A program made the position numbers and the translations under genes. Shown here piece by piece: positions 39,409 through 48,506 of a DNA stretch of 64,000 nucleotides. Under the pieces are notes generated by a model. It did not search any database, was not told where the DNA came from, and saw only the letters and a list, made by a program, of their open reading frames with translations. This DNA comes from Halobellus litoreus. Its GTDB lineage: Archaea > Halobacteriota > Halobacteria > Halobacteriales > Haloferacaceae. How positions within the stretch are numbered: the first letter of the stretch is position 1; every line of letters starts with the position of its first letter. The DNA is taken from contig NZ_JANHAW010000001.1 of assembly GCF_024464595.1 (NCBI RefSeq), forward strand, positions 1,195,083 through 1,259,082, read 5' to 3'.

Positions 39409-39435
39409 GGTACGACATACCGTGTGAATGCAACC

Positions 39436-39445
39436 CACATATATG
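39436..39445 (-). promoter_or_regulatory. TATA box for the DUF5786 gene
   Basis: CATATATGTG (minus strand) lies 28-37 nt before the start at 39408. It is one of the strongest TATA boxes in the window. Confidence 0.5.
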
Positions 39446-39513
39446 TATCGCCGTTTCGAGGGACGACAGACGGGCGCGCTGGAACGAGAGGTAAAAACGG
39501 CCCCACAGGCGAC

Positions 39514-39522
39514 AGTATAAAC
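39514..39522 (+). promoter_or_regulatory. TATA box for the DUF5784 gene
   Basis: AGTATAAAC lies 24-32 nt before the GTG at 39546 and supports that codon over the earlier GTG at 39525, which would begin only three bases after the box. Confidence 0.5.
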
Positions 39523-39545
39523 GGGTGGGCGCGCTACTGGCGCGT

Positions 39546-40535
39546 GTGGCACGTCCACTACGCTTTCGACACGCCCCCGGCCGCTGGACCGAAGACCGGG
39601 TGGTGGGTCAGATCTACCGCGATTTAGACCGTAATCTCGGCGCGACTCGTCGCCGTCCGTGGTTCAAACAGCCCGACCGCTACGACGGCGAGCGGTTCGA
39701 GATGGACAACGGCGACGTTGCGCTGTTCCTGTGGAACGACGACGAGGCCTACTGGCTCGGCAACACCGAGACGCCCGAGGCGCTCTGGCGGACCGAGAAG
39801 TACAGTTTCGAGGCCGTCCCGGACGACGTCTCCACGTGGGCCACGCGAGAGCTCACCGCCCAGTTGCACGAGGAGAGCCCGTGGCTCGAACCGTACCCGC
39901 ACCTCTCGTGGTTCTTCCTTCCCGTCTTTCTCTCGAAGGACGGACGCGAGACGACGCGGGAGTTCTTCGACGACCACGCCGCGGGGTTCCCGGACGCGAC
40001 CCGCGAGGAGGCCCTGGAGTTCTACGAGTTGTTCCTCCGGACGCGCGTCCTCGACGAGTGGCGGGAGGTGATGGCCGGCAAACTCGGCACCTCGGAGTAC
40101 CTCGATCACACCCGGATGACGGCGGCGATGGGCGAGTTCAACGTCGGGCACCTGCTCGTCGAGGCGGGCTACGACATCGAACCGGAGATCGAAGTCTCGA
40201 CCGGCCACGCCATCGACTATCGGGCGGGCAGCGGCGGCGACGCGGTGCTCGTCGAGGTGACGCGACCGACGCCGACGGGCGATCGCCGGGCTGGCACGCC
40301 GGTCGCGGCCGTCCGCGACACCGCGTCGACGAAGTCCGAGGGTCAACTCGAAGAACACGGCGGCGGCGTCGTCCTCTTCGTCGACTGCTCGTCGTTCCCC
40401 GACGACGAGTGGCAGTCGGTGCTCGCCGAACAACCCGAAGTCCACCACCGGCCCGCCGTGGTCTTTCGACTCAGGCCGTCCGGTCGCGTCGAGGGGTACA
40501 CGAAAGGAAGCGTCCCGCTGGATCTGCCGATCTGA
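39546..40535 (+). CDS. DUF5784 family protein
   Basis: The 329-residue soluble protein has no catalytic motif known to me. Visible features are WTEDRVVGQIYRDLDRNLG at the N-terminus, a tryptophan-rich central part (LFLWNDDEAYWLGNTETPEALW) and a C-terminal half (about 190-310) that resembles a restriction-endonuclease-like core: HAIDYRAGSGGDAVLVEVTRPTP has a D...ExT arrangement. That nuclease-like reading is inference. The family is haloarchaea-specific. The GTG start at 39546 fits the promoter. Confidence 0.8.
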   Translation: MARPLRFRHAPGRWTEDRVVGQIYRDLDRNLGATRRRPWFKQPDRYDGERFEMDNGDVALFLWNDDEAYWLGNTETPEALWRTEKYSFEAVPDDVSTWATRELTAQLHEESPWLEPYPHLSWFFLPVFLSKDGRETTREFFDDHAAGFPDATREEALEFYELFLRTRVLDEWREVMAGKLGTSEYLDHTRMTAAMGEFNVGHLLVEAGYDIEPEIEVSTGHAIDYRAGSGGDAVLVEVTRPTPTGDRRAGTPVAAVRDTASTKSEGQLEEHGGGVVLFVDCSSFPDDEWQSVLAEQPEVHHRPAVVFRLRPSGRVEGYTKGSVPLDLPI

Positions 40536-40610
40536 ACGTCACCCTTGCGCCGCGGACGGATCGCTTCCGCTCGTTACGTGCGAAAAAACCGCGACACCGC
40601 GTCGCGCCTC

Positions 40611-40895
40611 TCAGAAGGAGACCTGTTGCGGGCCGTCTTCGCCCGTCGCGTAGGCGTCGCGGTCGCTGTAGTACCGTCGGCCGATGGCCTCGTGGCCGAG
40701 GCCGCACAGGAGCGCCGAGTGCGCGTCGTCGGCGCTCGCGTACGTCTCTGAACCCGCACGGGCGAGTACGTCTCCGAGGCGGGCGGTCCCGTTGGGGAGT
40801 TCGATGGTCTGGTCGCCGTACGCCTCGATGAGGTCCTCGGTCGTTGCCGGGAACTCGTGAGCGTCGATGAGATCGCCGGTGCGGTTCAAGCGCAT
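40611..40895 (-). CDS. DUF5789 family protein
   Basis: The 94-residue protein has the haloarchaeal DUF5789 pattern (DAHEFPATTEDLIEAYGDQTIELPNGTARLGDVLARAG ... YASADDAHSALLCGLGHEAIGRRYYSDRDAYATGE). It is probably a small helical protein; its function is unknown. It is one of several short haloarchaea-only proteins between 39.2 and 42.3 kb. The ATG is 26-35 nt after a TATA-like box at 40921-40930. Confidence 0.8.
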   Translation of the reverse strand: MRLNRTGDLIDAHEFPATTEDLIEAYGDQTIELPNGTARLGDVLARAGSETYASADDAHSALLCGLGHEAIGRRYYSDRDAYATGEDGPQQVSF

Positions 40896-40920
40896 TGCAT
40901 CCGTCTCTGATCGCCGAAGG

Positions 40921-40930
40921 TTCTTAATGG
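40921..40930 (-). promoter_or_regulatory. TATA-like box for the DUF5789 gene
   Basis: CCATTAAGAA (minus strand) lies 26-35 nt before the ATG at 40895. It borders the AT-rich island with a short palindrome at 40942-40955. Confidence 0.4.
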
Positions 40931-40941
40931 TTTTCTGTTAT

Positions 40942-40955
40942 GGTCTTTATAGACC
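40942..40955. promoter_or_regulatory. Palindrome in an AT-rich divergent promoter region
   Basis: GGTCT-TTAT-AGACC is a perfect 5-bp inverted repeat inside an unusually AT-rich 90-bp stretch (40931-41020) between the divergent DUF5789 and PHP genes. It may be an operator or a TATA box read both ways. Confidence 0.35.
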
Positions 40956-41080
40956 GGATATTCCTTGTACTACGTTATACTTCCTTAATCGGTAATTTAT
41001 CTCACTAACACTGGTTTGCCGTGCCACGGCAGACGCGCTGTGGCGCAAGTGACTTACTCCGCAGACGCGCATCGAGAGAC

Positions 41081-41914
41081 GTGAGAAGCGAGCGAAGCGG
41101 TGATCCCGCCCCCGAACGTCCGCCGGTGGCGGACCTCCACGTTCACACGACCGCCTCCGACGGCATCCTGGAGGTCTCAGAACTCGCCGACGCCGCACGC
41201 GCCGGCGACGTCGACGTCGTCGCCGTGACGGATCACAACCGCGTCCACCCGAAACTGGACGCACCTGTCCAGCCGATCGGCGGCGTGACCGTGATTCGCG
41301 GGATCGAACTCCGCGTCGACGCCGGGGAGCAGCGCCTCGACCTCCTGGGATACGGCCTCGCGGTGACCGACCGAATCGAATCGGTGACGTCCCGGATCCA
41401 GCGCAACCGAAAACAGCGGGGGGCGGAGATCGTCGCCCGCGTCGAGGACCGACTCGGTGTCGACCTCGACATCGAACTCCGCGAGGGGATCGGTCGGCCG
41501 AACATCGCCCGCGCCATCGAGGCGAGCGACGCGCCCTACGACTTCGACGCGGCCTTCGAGGAACTGATCGGCAACGGCCGTCCCTGTTACGTCGAGCGGT
41601 ACGTTCCCTCCTTTTCCGTCGGTGCCGAGGTGCTTCGGGAGTCCTGCGCTGTCGTCGCGCTGGCGCATCCGTTCCGGTATCCCGATCCCGAGTCGGCGCT
41701 CGAACGCGCCCGAGAACTGGACGCAGTCGAGCGATTCTATCCCTACAGCGGGTCCAGCGCCCAGAAAGAGGAACGAGAACTCTTAGACGACGTCGCCGCC
41801 GACGCGGACCTGCTCTCGACCGGCGGCTCCGACGCGCACGACAGGACGCTCGGGGTCGCCGGACCGCCGTCGGCCGAATTCGAGTCGTTCGCCGCCCGTC
41901 TGCCGGGTGTCTGA
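41081..41914 (+). CDS. PHP-domain metal-dependent phosphoesterase
   Basis: The 277-residue PHP domain has the metal ligands of motif I DLHVHTTASDG (near residue 18), motif II TDHN, an acidic E in IRGIELRVD, a histidine in ALAHPFRYP and the terminal GGSDAHDRTLG. It matches the TrpH/YciV-like nucleotide phosphoesterase group; the substrate is probably a 3',5'-bisnucleotide or short oligonucleotide, by family. GTG at 41081 is preferred; GTG at 41021 would fit a TATA-like AATTTAT near 40997 but adds a basic, unconserved stretch. Confidence 0.87.
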   Translation: MRSERSGDPAPERPPVADLHVHTTASDGILEVSELADAARAGDVDVVAVTDHNRVHPKLDAPVQPIGGVTVIRGIELRVDAGEQRLDLLGYGLAVTDRIESVTSRIQRNRKQRGAEIVARVEDRLGVDLDIELREGIGRPNIARAIEASDAPYDFDAAFEELIGNGRPCYVERYVPSFSVGAEVLRESCAVVALAHPFRYPDPESALERARELDAVERFYPYSGSSAQKEERELLDDVAADADLLSTGGSDAHDRTLGVAGPPSAEFESFAARLPGV

Positions 41915-41948
41915 CGCCAATTCTCGGTGGAGATAGCCGCGAGCGTAG

Positions 41949-41957
41949 AGTTAAACC
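41949..41957 (+). promoter_or_regulatory. TATA box for the CxxC microprotein at 41980
   Basis: AGTTAAACC lies 23-31 nt before the ATG at 41980, a leaderless arrangement. Confidence 0.45.
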
Positions 41958-41979
41958 CCACGGGGAGCCAAGTGGGGGT

Positions 41980-42144
41980 ATGAAGTGCCACTACTGCGAC
42001 CGGGACGCCGCCTACGCCGCGGAGAAAGACGGGATCAAGGTCGGACTCTGCGAACGGCACTTCCGGACGCAGGTCGAGTCGCTGGCCGACTCCGAGGAAC
42101 TGTCCGCGATCCGCGAGCAGATCGACATCGACCGCACCGAATAA
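41980..42144 (+). CDS. Small zinc-finger-like protein (DUF6757-like)
   Basis: The 54-residue protein MKCHYCDRDAAYAAEKDGIK ... VGLCERHFRTQVESL has ligands C3, C6, C25 and H28, a single treble-clef-like zinc site, with a helical tail. It resembles the haloarchaeal DUF6757 family, of unknown function. The TATA box at 41949 supports the start. Confidence 0.78.
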   Translation: MKCHYCDRDAAYAAEKDGIKVGLCERHFRTQVESLADSEELSAIREQIDIDRTE

Positions 42145-42206
42145 GCCGCCCTCGCCCTCCCGAGGGCTCCGACAGCGTGAGCGCCGATTTACTGCTTTCC
42201 TGTCCG

Positions 42207-42314
42207 TTACCGTTCGGCCAACGGACGCCCGCACTCCGGACACTCGTCGTCGACGATCGTCACCGACGCGTCGCAGCGCGGACACACCTCGCGGTAGCAC
42301 GCGCTGTCGCCCAT
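42207..42314 (-). CDS. 35-residue zinc-ribbon microprotein
   Basis: The tiny protein MGDSACYREVCPRCDASVTI... carries two CPxC knuckles (CPRC at 11-14 and CPEC at 24-27), a minimal zinc ribbon. Haloarchaea encode many such conserved microproteins. The start is well supported by a TATA box 27-36 nt upstream. It lies tail to tail with the preceding CxxC protein. Confidence 0.72.
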   Translation of the reverse strand: MGDSACYREVCPRCDASVTIVDDECPECGRPLAER

Positions 42315-42340
42315 ATCAGTACGGTCTGTTAGCAATCCAC

Positions 42341-42350
42341 ATATAAATTC
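42341..42350 (-). promoter_or_regulatory. TATA box for the zinc-ribbon microprotein
   Basis: GAATTTATAT (minus strand) lies 27-36 nt before the ATG at 42314, a strong TATA match that supports the microprotein being real. Confidence 0.5.
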
Positions 42351-42485
42351 GTCGGATCCCCGAAGCGACCGGACCGACGGCGCTGCCGCTCTGCGATTCG
42401 GTCGTCAAAGAAGTCGGATTGCGAGGCGTTCGGCGGGCGATTCAGACGGGGCGTGGAGTGGGTGTAGGTAGGCCTGAGACCGCGC

Positions 42486-44165
42486 TTACATTGCGCCGCC
42501 CATACCGCCCATACCGCCCATACCGCCCATGCCGCCGGCGCCGCCGGGCGCGCCGCCCTCGTCGCCGCCGTCGTCGCTGCCGCCGCCCTTGAGGTCGCCG
42601 GCGGCGATGACGTCGTCGATGCGGAGGATCATCACGGCCGCCTCGGTGGCGGACTCGATGGCCTGCGTCTTCACGCGGAGGGGTTCGACGACGCCGTCGT
42701 CCTCCATGTTGACGATCTCGCCGGTGTAGGCGTCGAGGCCCGCACCGATGTCGCCGTCGGCGTGCTCCTTGCGGAGGTTGACGAGGGACTCGATGGGGTC
42801 GAGGCCGGCGTTCTCGGCGAGCGTGCGCGGGATGACGTCGAGCGCCTCGGTGAACGCCTCGATGGCGAGCTGCTCGCGGCCGCCGACGGAGCTGGCGAAC
42901 TCGCCGAGCTGCATCGAGAGTTCGGTCTCGGAGGCACCGCCGCCGGGCAGGACCTGCCCGTCCTCCAGCGTCGTCTTGACGACGCCGAGGGAGTCTTCGA
43001 TGGCGCGTTCGAGCTCGTCGACGACGTGCTCGGTGCCGCCGCGGAGGATGAGCGTGACGGACTTCGCGTCCTCGACGTCCTCGACGAAGATGCGCTCGTC
43101 GCCGCCGATGTCCTTCTGGGCGACGGAGCCGGCGAAGCCGAGGTCGTCGGCCTCGATGTCGTCGAGCGAGCCGACGACGTTGCCGCCAGTCGCGCGGGCG
43201 AGCCGGTTCAGGTCGGAGGACTTCGCGCGGCGGACCGCGAGGATGCCCTCCTTCGCGAGGTAGTGCTGGGCCATATCGTCGATGCCGTCACCGACGAAGA
43301 CGACGTCGGCGCCGACGTCGACGAGCTTGTCGACCATCTCCTTCAGCTGCTGTTCTTCCTGGTCGAGGAACTGCTGGAGCTGGTCTGGGTCGGTGACGTT
43401 GACCTCGGCGTCGATCTCGGTCTCGCGGACTTCGAGCGCGCCGTCGAACAGCGCGACGTTGGCGTCCTCGACGCCGAAGGGCATATTCTCGTGGACGCGC
43501 TCTTTGTCCACGATGACGCCCTCGACGAGTTCGGAGTTGCCGATCGAGCCGCCGACGACCGTCTCGACGGAGACGTTGTCGGTGTCGATGTCATCGTCGT
43601 CGGCGACGGCCACGACGGCGTCGACGACGAGTTCGGCGAGCAGGTCCTTCGAGGATTCCGCGCCCTTGCCGGTCATCGCCGTCTCGGCGATCTTGACGAG
43701 CGTCTCGCGGTCGTCCTCGCTTACCTCGATGGCGTTCTCCTCGAGGATCTCTTTCGCCTTCTCTGCAGCCTGGCGGTAGCCCTGCGCGATGGTGGTGGCG
43801 TGGACGTCCTGGTCGATGAGCTCCTCGGCCTGATCGAGGAGTTCACCGGCGACGACGACGGCCGTCGTCGTTCCGTCTCCGACCTCGTCCTCCTGGGTCT
43901 CGGAGACTTCGACGATCATGTTCGCCGCGGGGTGATCGATGTCCATCTCCTTGAGGATCGTGACGCCGTCGTTCGTGACGACGACCGAGCCGCCGGAGTC
44001 GACGAGCATCTTGTCCATCCCTTTCGGACCGAGCGTGGTCCGAACCGACTCGGCTACTGCCTTGCCGGCGGAGATGTTCATCGACTGCGCGTCTTTCCCC
44101 TGTGTGCGCTGGGAGTCCTCGCCCAGAATGATCATGGGCTGACCCTGCTGCATTCGCTGAGACAT
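42486..44165 (-). CDS. thsA: Thermosome subunit (group II chaperonin)
   Basis: The 559-residue CCT-type chaperonin has equatorial ATPase motifs [22 protein letters not shown] and [15 protein letters not shown] near the N-terminus. The catalytic aspartate lies in the [10 protein letters not shown] region, and the apical domain is about 200-360. The tail is (GGM)n, as in haloarchaeal CCT proteins. It folds proteins received from prefoldin. Both ATGs at 44165 and 44171 fit the promoter; [14 protein letters not shown] is the usual start. Confidence 0.96.
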   Translation of the reverse strand: MSQRMQQGQPMIILGEDSQRTQGKDAQSMNISAGKAVAESVRTTLGPKGMDKMLVDSGGSVVVTNDGVTILKEMDIDHPAANMIVEVSETQEDEVGDGTTTAVVVAGELLDQAEELIDQDVHATTIAQGYRQAAEKAKEILEENAIEVSEDDRETLVKIAETAMTGKGAESSKDLLAELVVDAVVAVADDDDIDTDNVSVETVVGGSIGNSELVEGVIVDKERVHENMPFGVEDANVALFDGALEVRETEIDAEVNVTDPDQLQQFLDQEEQQLKEMVDKLVDVGADVVFVGDGIDDMAQHYLAKEGILAVRRAKSSDLNRLARATGGNVVGSLDDIEADDLGFAGSVAQKDIGGDERIFVEDVEDAKSVTLILRGGTEHVVDELERAIEDSLGVVKTTLEDGQVLPGGGASETELSMQLGEFASSVGGREQLAIEAFTEALDVIPRTLAENAGLDPIESLVNLRKEHADGDIGAGLDAYTGEIVNMEDDGVVEPLRVKTQAIESATEAAVMILRIDDVIAAGDLKGGGSDDGGDEGGAPGGAGGMGGMGGMGGMGGAM

Positions 44166-44190
44166 AGTCATCCATTGATTGTTTGTGATT

Positions 44191-44201
44191 CTATAAAAAA
44201 G
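44191..44201 (-). promoter_or_regulatory. TATA box for the thermosome
   Basis: CTTTTTTATAG (minus strand) lies 26-36 nt before the start. The flanking DNA up to 44280 is AT-rich, as in haloarchaeal heat-inducible cct promoters. Confidence 0.55.
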
Positions 44202-44270
44202 CATCGCTAGCGACAGACAGAAACGTCAGATCGTCCGAAAAATGCGTGTTAATCTCTCTCAATACGTGAG

Positions 44271-44278
44271 TTTATATA
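44271..44278 (+). promoter_or_regulatory. TATA box for the DICT-domain gene
   Basis: TTTATATA lies 59-66 nt before the ATG at 44337, which would give a 5' leader of about 35 nt. It would also place a transcription start near the alternative GTG at 44295. Confidence 0.45.
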
Positions 44279-44336
44279 GAGTAGTCCGCGGTGGGTGTGT
44301 AAAGCTCTATTACCGAGACTGAATATACTCGAATCG

Positions 44337-45110
44337 ATGGCGCTTCGGGAGTTCATCGACGAGTTCGCCGACGGCGACCACGAGACGTCGCTCTCGATCG
44401 TCAACAGCGAACAGCCCCCGATGGTCGCCCGAATGCTGAACTCGCTCTTCGAGGACCAGTCGGTTTCCGTCTCCGAAGTCGCCCGCGTGCTCTCGGAGTC
44501 CGACGTGGTCCAGTTGCGGAGAGACGGACGCGTCGTCGCCCAATCCGAGTTCGGTGACGTTCGGGACTCGATCCTCGCGGTCAACTCCGACCTCTACATC
44601 ACCGGGACTCGGCCGCTCGAAGCCGTCGACACGCCCGCCGTCGTTCGCGACCTGGAGGGAACGCGTTTTCGCGTCCGCGGCTATCCCGCCGGGACGAAGG
44701 GGAAACTCCTGCTCATCGAGATCTCTCGGTACATCGAGGCGATGGCGCTCCGGCACGGCGACGGCGAACTCCACACCGGGTTTCAGCGCCTCTCGCGCAT
44801 CGTCGACGAGCGCGGGACCGAACGCGCCTACGACAAACTGGCCGCCACCGACCTCGACGTCCACGTGTACGGCGTCGGCGACCCCGCCACCCTGGAGTCG
44901 CGGTCGCTCACCGTCCACAACGACGACGTCGAGGAGATCAGATGCGGCTGGTTCGTCGTCTTCGTTCCCCCGCCAGAGTCCGAGGCGGTCGGCGCGGCAC
45001 TCGTCGCGGTCACCGACGACGACGTCGAGTGGGACGGCGTCTGGACGATCGATACGGCGAAGGCCGAGCGCGTCGCGGCGTACCTTTCGACGGAGTACGG
45101 ACAGAACTAG
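44337..45110 (+). CDS. DICT sensory domain protein
   Basis: The 257-residue protein's N-terminus (LREFIDEFADGDHETSLSIVNSEQPPMV) and the middle (SDLYITGTRPLEAVDTP, then GYPAGTKGKLLLIEISRYIEAMA) match the DICT domain, associated with diguanylate cyclases and two-component systems. The C-terminal part (about 160-257) forms a second alpha/beta unit. No output or DNA-binding domain is obvious. It is divergent from the thermosome, so the two may share regulation. An in-frame GTG at 44295 is possible. Confidence 0.8.
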   Translation: MALREFIDEFADGDHETSLSIVNSEQPPMVARMLNSLFEDQSVSVSEVARVLSESDVVQLRRDGRVVAQSEFGDVRDSILAVNSDLYITGTRPLEAVDTPAVVRDLEGTRFRVRGYPAGTKGKLLLIEISRYIEAMALRHGDGELHTGFQRLSRIVDERGTERAYDKLAATDLDVHVYGVGDPATLESRSLTVHNDDVEEIRCGWFVVFVPPPESEAVGAALVAVTDDDVEWDGVWTIDTAKAERVAAYLSTEYGQN

Positions 45111-45172
45111 CGTCGATTCGTCCGGATCCCTGTCTCGACACGACCGCTCGATCTCGGGTCGCTTACGACCGC

Positions 45173-45715
45173 TCAACCGGACTGCCGAACGTCGAACCCC
45201 TGCGTGAGTTCGTTGTGCTTGCGTTCGAGGAAGGAGTAGACCGCGCCGTGCGGCGCGCCGTCGAGAATCATTCCCACGGCGCGTCGGACGGCCTCAACCT
45301 CCTCGGGCTGACCGATGATGCCGAGCGTCGTGCCCTTGATGACGACTTCCGCGCCCGTGAGTTCCTCCATCAACTCGCGCGTCCGACCGTTCTCGCCGAT
45401 GAGCCGACCTTTCTGTCGCTTCAGGTCGTTCTTGTTACGCGTGTGGGATTCGAGGTCGACGAGCTCGAACGTCCGGAGGTCGTCGTCGAGAATCGACAGC
45501 GCCGACTCCGGCGTGAACCCGCGCCCGATCGCCCGCACGATGTCGGGGGCGAGCATCCCGCTCACGGGGTCGCCCACGTCGTCGATCGCGACCGAGCCGC
45601 TCTCGGAGTCGATGTCGAGACGCACTTCGGCCCGTCGCTCGATCTCGCGCATCGTCTCCCCGCCCTCGCCGATGAGGACGCCGATGCGGTCCTGCGGTAC
45701 CTTCACGTGCTTCAT
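45173..45715 (-). CDS. KH-domain rRNA-processing protein (Pno1/Dim2-like)
   Basis: The 180-residue protein has two KH domains, with GxxG loops at IGVLIGEGGETMREIE (about 11-26) and KGRLIGENGRTRELMEELTGAEV (about 107-129). Archaeal Pno1/Dim2 homologues bind 16S rRNA near its 3' end during small-subunit maturation. It follows RIO1 and eIF1A in an order kept across archaea, all linked to 30S assembly and initiation. A start at 45724 is also possible. Confidence 0.92.
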   Translation of the reverse strand: MKHVKVPQDRIGVLIGEGGETMREIERRAEVRLDIDSESGSVAIDDVGDPVSGMLAPDIVRAIGRGFTPESALSILDDDLRTFELVDLESHTRNKNDLKRQKGRLIGENGRTRELMEELTGAEVVIKGTTLGIIGQPEEVEAVRRAVGMILDGAPHGAVYSFLERKHNELTQGFDVRQSG

Positions 45716-45787
45716 ACGCTGCATACCCAACGGAGCGGTTTAAGAGTTTGTTCGTCGAGCGGCCCCACGGCGCGCGGTTCGCACCGG

Positions 45788-46756
45788 CTAGGCCGCCGGA
45801 CCCGAATCGTCCGCGTCACCAGTCTCGTCGGAACCGTCGGAGCCGTCGCGGTCACCGGCGTCGGCGGGACCGTCGGGCGTCCCGCTCGGGTCCGCCTCGA
45901 CGGACGTGACGAACTCGAACAGGTCGTCGGCGGTCACGTCGAGGCCCTGCCGGCCGAAGAACGCGGCGACGTTCCGGCAGTCGCGCCGCAGGAACTCCTC
46001 GGCGTTCGGATGGTGGACGGTCACCGCCTGTCCGAGGTCGATCACGACGAGTTCCCCCTCGTGGATGATCATATTGTACTCCGAGAGGTCGCCGTGGACG
46101 AGACCGGCGGCGTGGAGCCGTCGCATATATTCTGAGACGACTTCGTACGCCGTCTCGGGGTTCTCGACGTCGACCTCGGCCAGCCGCCGCGCCCGCTCCT
46201 CGACGAGGCCGACGAGTTCCATCACGAGGACGTTCCGCTCGACAGCGATCGGTTCCGGAACGCGGACGCCCGCCTGCCGGGCCCGCGAGAGGTTCGCGAA
46301 CTCCTTCTGGGTCCAGGCGAGCACGACCTGTTTCTTGTCGCTGCCGATCCCCTCGAAGCGCGGGTCGCCCTCGAGATACTCCCGCATCTGCCGGAAGTTC
46401 GAGGCGTTGATCCGGTAAATCTTCACCGCGACGTCCCGCTCGGCGCCGTCGTCGCTGCCGAGCGCCTCGTAGACGTTCGCCTCCTTCCCGGTCGATATCG
46501 GCCCGCCGAAGGCGTCGATGTGTCCGTCCTGGACGAGTTTGTAGATCGCCGCGAACGTGGCGTCGTCGAAGACCGACTGCTCGACCTTGAACTGGTCGGC
46601 GTCCTTCAGTCGCTTGCGGAAGTCGTCGAACTCCCGATCCCGACGCCTGGCGATCCGGTCGGCCTCGGTGTCGGTGACGTCGATCTCCTCCCACTCGTCG
46701 CCCGGGGCGTCGGCCTCCTCCGGTGCCAAAAAGCCGTACTCGTCGGAGTCAGTCAC
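45788..46756 (-). CDS. rio1: RIO1 family serine/threonine kinase
   Basis: The 322-residue kinase acts in late 30S subunit maturation. The nucleotide loop is [11 protein letters not shown] (about 88-98), the ATP-binding lysine is in VAVKIYRI, the catalytic loop is [13 protein letters not shown] and the metal-binding residue is in VVIDLGQAV. The last 40 residues are an acidic Asp/Gly tail. The start overlaps the eIF1A stop by four bases. Confidence 0.96.
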   Translation of the reverse strand: MTDSDEYGFLAPEEADAPGDEWEEIDVTDTEADRIARRRDREFDDFRKRLKDADQFKVEQSVFDDATFAAIYKLVQDGHIDAFGGPISTGKEANVYEALGSDDGAERDVAVKIYRINASNFRQMREYLEGDPRFEGIGSDKKQVVLAWTQKEFANLSRARQAGVRVPEPIAVERNVLVMELVGLVEERARRLAEVDVENPETAYEVVSEYMRRLHAAGLVHGDLSEYNMIIHEGELVVIDLGQAVTVHHPNAEEFLRRDCRNVAAFFGRQGLDVTADDLFEFVTSVEADPSGTPDGPADAGDRDGSDGSDETGDADDSGPAA

Positions 46757-47043
46757 TGAATGTGTCCTTCCTCACGGAGTTGCTCCGCCTCCGATTTCTC
46801 GTAGCGCCAGGTGATGTCGCCCTTCTCGTCCTGCCAGTCCCACGGTTCGACGAGGACCACGTCGTCCTCGCGGATCCAGATCCGCTTTTGCATCCGACCG
46901 GGGATCCGTGCGGTGCGCTCGACGCCGTCGGCGCACCGGACCTTCACGCGGTTCGCTCCGAGCATATCCGTGACGACGGCGAACACCTCGTCGTCGTCGG
47001 GCATCCGGAGGTCGCGTCGTCCCCCGTTCTCGTCGTCGCTCAT
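46753..47043 (-). CDS. eif1A: Translation initiation factor 1A
   Basis: The 96-residue OB-fold protein (about 18-80: [33 protein letters not shown]) with the family segment [24 protein letters not shown] is a complete aIF1A. It binds the 30S A site. It heads the eIF1A-RIO1-KH operon, with ATGA overlap to RIO1. Confidence 0.97.
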   Translation of the reverse strand: MSDDENGGRRDLRMPDDDEVFAVVTDMLGANRVKVRCADGVERTARIPGRMQKRIWIREDDVVLVEPWDWQDEKGDITWRYEKSEAEQLREEGHIQ

Positions 47044-47196
47044 ACGCGGGCGTTCGTCACGCCCCGGTTTAAGTTCTGCGAGAGGCGTCGTATCTTCCGA
47101 TGTGGGTGCTTCCGCGTGGTTCGATCCGCTGGGCCGCGGTTCGCTCGACGGAGCCCAGACGATAGCCTCATACGCCCGCCGTCGGTACCGGCCGAT

Positions 47197-48504
47197 ATGG
47201 CTTCCAACACGCTTCTCGTCTCCGGCGGTCGGGTGCTGCGTCCGGACTGTACAGTCGCCGAGGCGGACGTCCTCGTCGATCGGGACGCCGGCCGAATCGC
47301 GGAGATCGCGCCGGATCTCGCGGCCGACCGCGACGCCGACGAGACGCTCGACGCGTCGGGGGGGATCGTGATGCCCGGGCTCGTGAACGCGCACACCCAC
47401 GTCGCGATGACGCTCCTCCGGGGGTACGCCGACGACAAGCCGCTCGACGCGTGGCTCCGCGAGGACATCTGGCCCGCGGAGGCCGAACTCACCGCCGAGG
47501 ACGTCCGCGCCGGGACGGAACTCGGCCTCGTCGAGATGATCCGGTCGGGGACGACGACGTTCGCGGATATGTACTTCCACGTCCCCCAGGTCGTCGCGGC
47601 CGTCGACGAGGCGGGGATGCGCGCCCGCGTCGGTCACGGCGTCGTCACCGTGGGCAAGGACGCGGAAGCGGCCCGCGCGGACGTCCGGGAGAGCCTCGAC
47701 GTCGCCCGCGAGTACGACGGCGCGGCCGAGGGCCGGGTCCGGACCGCCGTGATGCCGCACTCGCTGACGACCGTCGACGAGTCGCTCCTCCGCGAGGCCG
47801 TCGCCGAGGCGCACGAGGAGGGCATCCCGGTCCACACGCACGCCAACGAGACGCGCGACGAGGTGGAGCCGATCGTCGAGGAGCGCTCGGAGCGGCCGCT
47901 CGCGTACGCCGACGACGTCGGCCTCCTCTCCGAGGCCGACTTCCTCGCCCACGGCGTCCACGTCGACGAGAGCGAGATCGACCTCCTGTCCGAGCGCGGG
48001 GCGGCGGTCGTCCACTGTCCGGCGTCGAATATGAAGCTCGCCTCCGGGATCGCGCCCGTTCAGGACCTCCTGGACGCGGGCGTGACCGTCGGCCTCGGCA
48101 CCGACGGCGCCGCCTCGAACAACGACCTCGATCTCTTCGACGAGCTCCGCGACGCCGCGATGCTCGGCAAACTCGGCGCGGACGACGCCTCGGCCGTTCC
48201 CGCCGAGGCCGCCGTGACGATGGCGACGCAGGGGGGCGCGGCGGCGCTGTCGCTGCCGGGCGGTCGGGTGGAAGTCGGGGCCGCCGCGGACCTCGCGGTC
48301 GTCGACTTCGACGCGCCGCACCTCGCGCCGGCGCACGATCCGGTGAGCCACCTTGCCTACGCCGTTCGCGGCTCCGACGTTCGCCACACGGTCTGCGATG
48401 GTCGGGTGCTGATGCGGGATCGCGAGGTCCTGACGCTCGACGAGGCGTCGGTCGTCGAGGAGGCACGGCAGCGCGCGGTCGACCTCGTCGCGCGCGCTGA
48501 GTGA
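47197..48504 (+). CDS. mtaD: 5-methylthioadenosine/S-adenosylhomocysteine deaminase
   Basis: The 435-residue amidohydrolase has zinc ligands H66 and H68 (NAHTHVAM), a third His in HTHANE, and the catalytic aspartate in [16 protein letters not shown]. It deaminates SAH to S-inosylhomocysteine and MTA or 5'-deoxyadenosine to their inosine forms. In methanogens the linked AhcY homologue then hydrolyses S-inosylhomocysteine; AhcY is encoded 1.6 kb downstream here, so the same route is plausible. Confidence 0.91.
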   Translation: MASNTLLVSGGRVLRPDCTVAEADVLVDRDAGRIAEIAPDLAADRDADETLDASGGIVMPGLVNAHTHVAMTLLRGYADDKPLDAWLREDIWPAEAELTAEDVRAGTELGLVEMIRSGTTTFADMYFHVPQVVAAVDEAGMRARVGHGVVTVGKDAEAARADVRESLDVAREYDGAAEGRVRTAVMPHSLTTVDESLLREAVAEAHEEGIPVHTHANETRDEVEPIVEERSERPLAYADDVGLLSEADFLAHGVHVDESEIDLLSERGAAVVHCPASNMKLASGIAPVQDLLDAGVTVGLGTDGAASNNDLDLFDELRDAAMLGKLGADDASAVPAEAAVTMATQGGAAALSLPGGRVEVGAAADLAVVDFDAPHLAPAHDPVSHLAYAVRGSDVRHTVCDGRVLMRDREVLTLDEASVVEEARQRAVDLVARAE

Positions 48505-48506
48505 GG

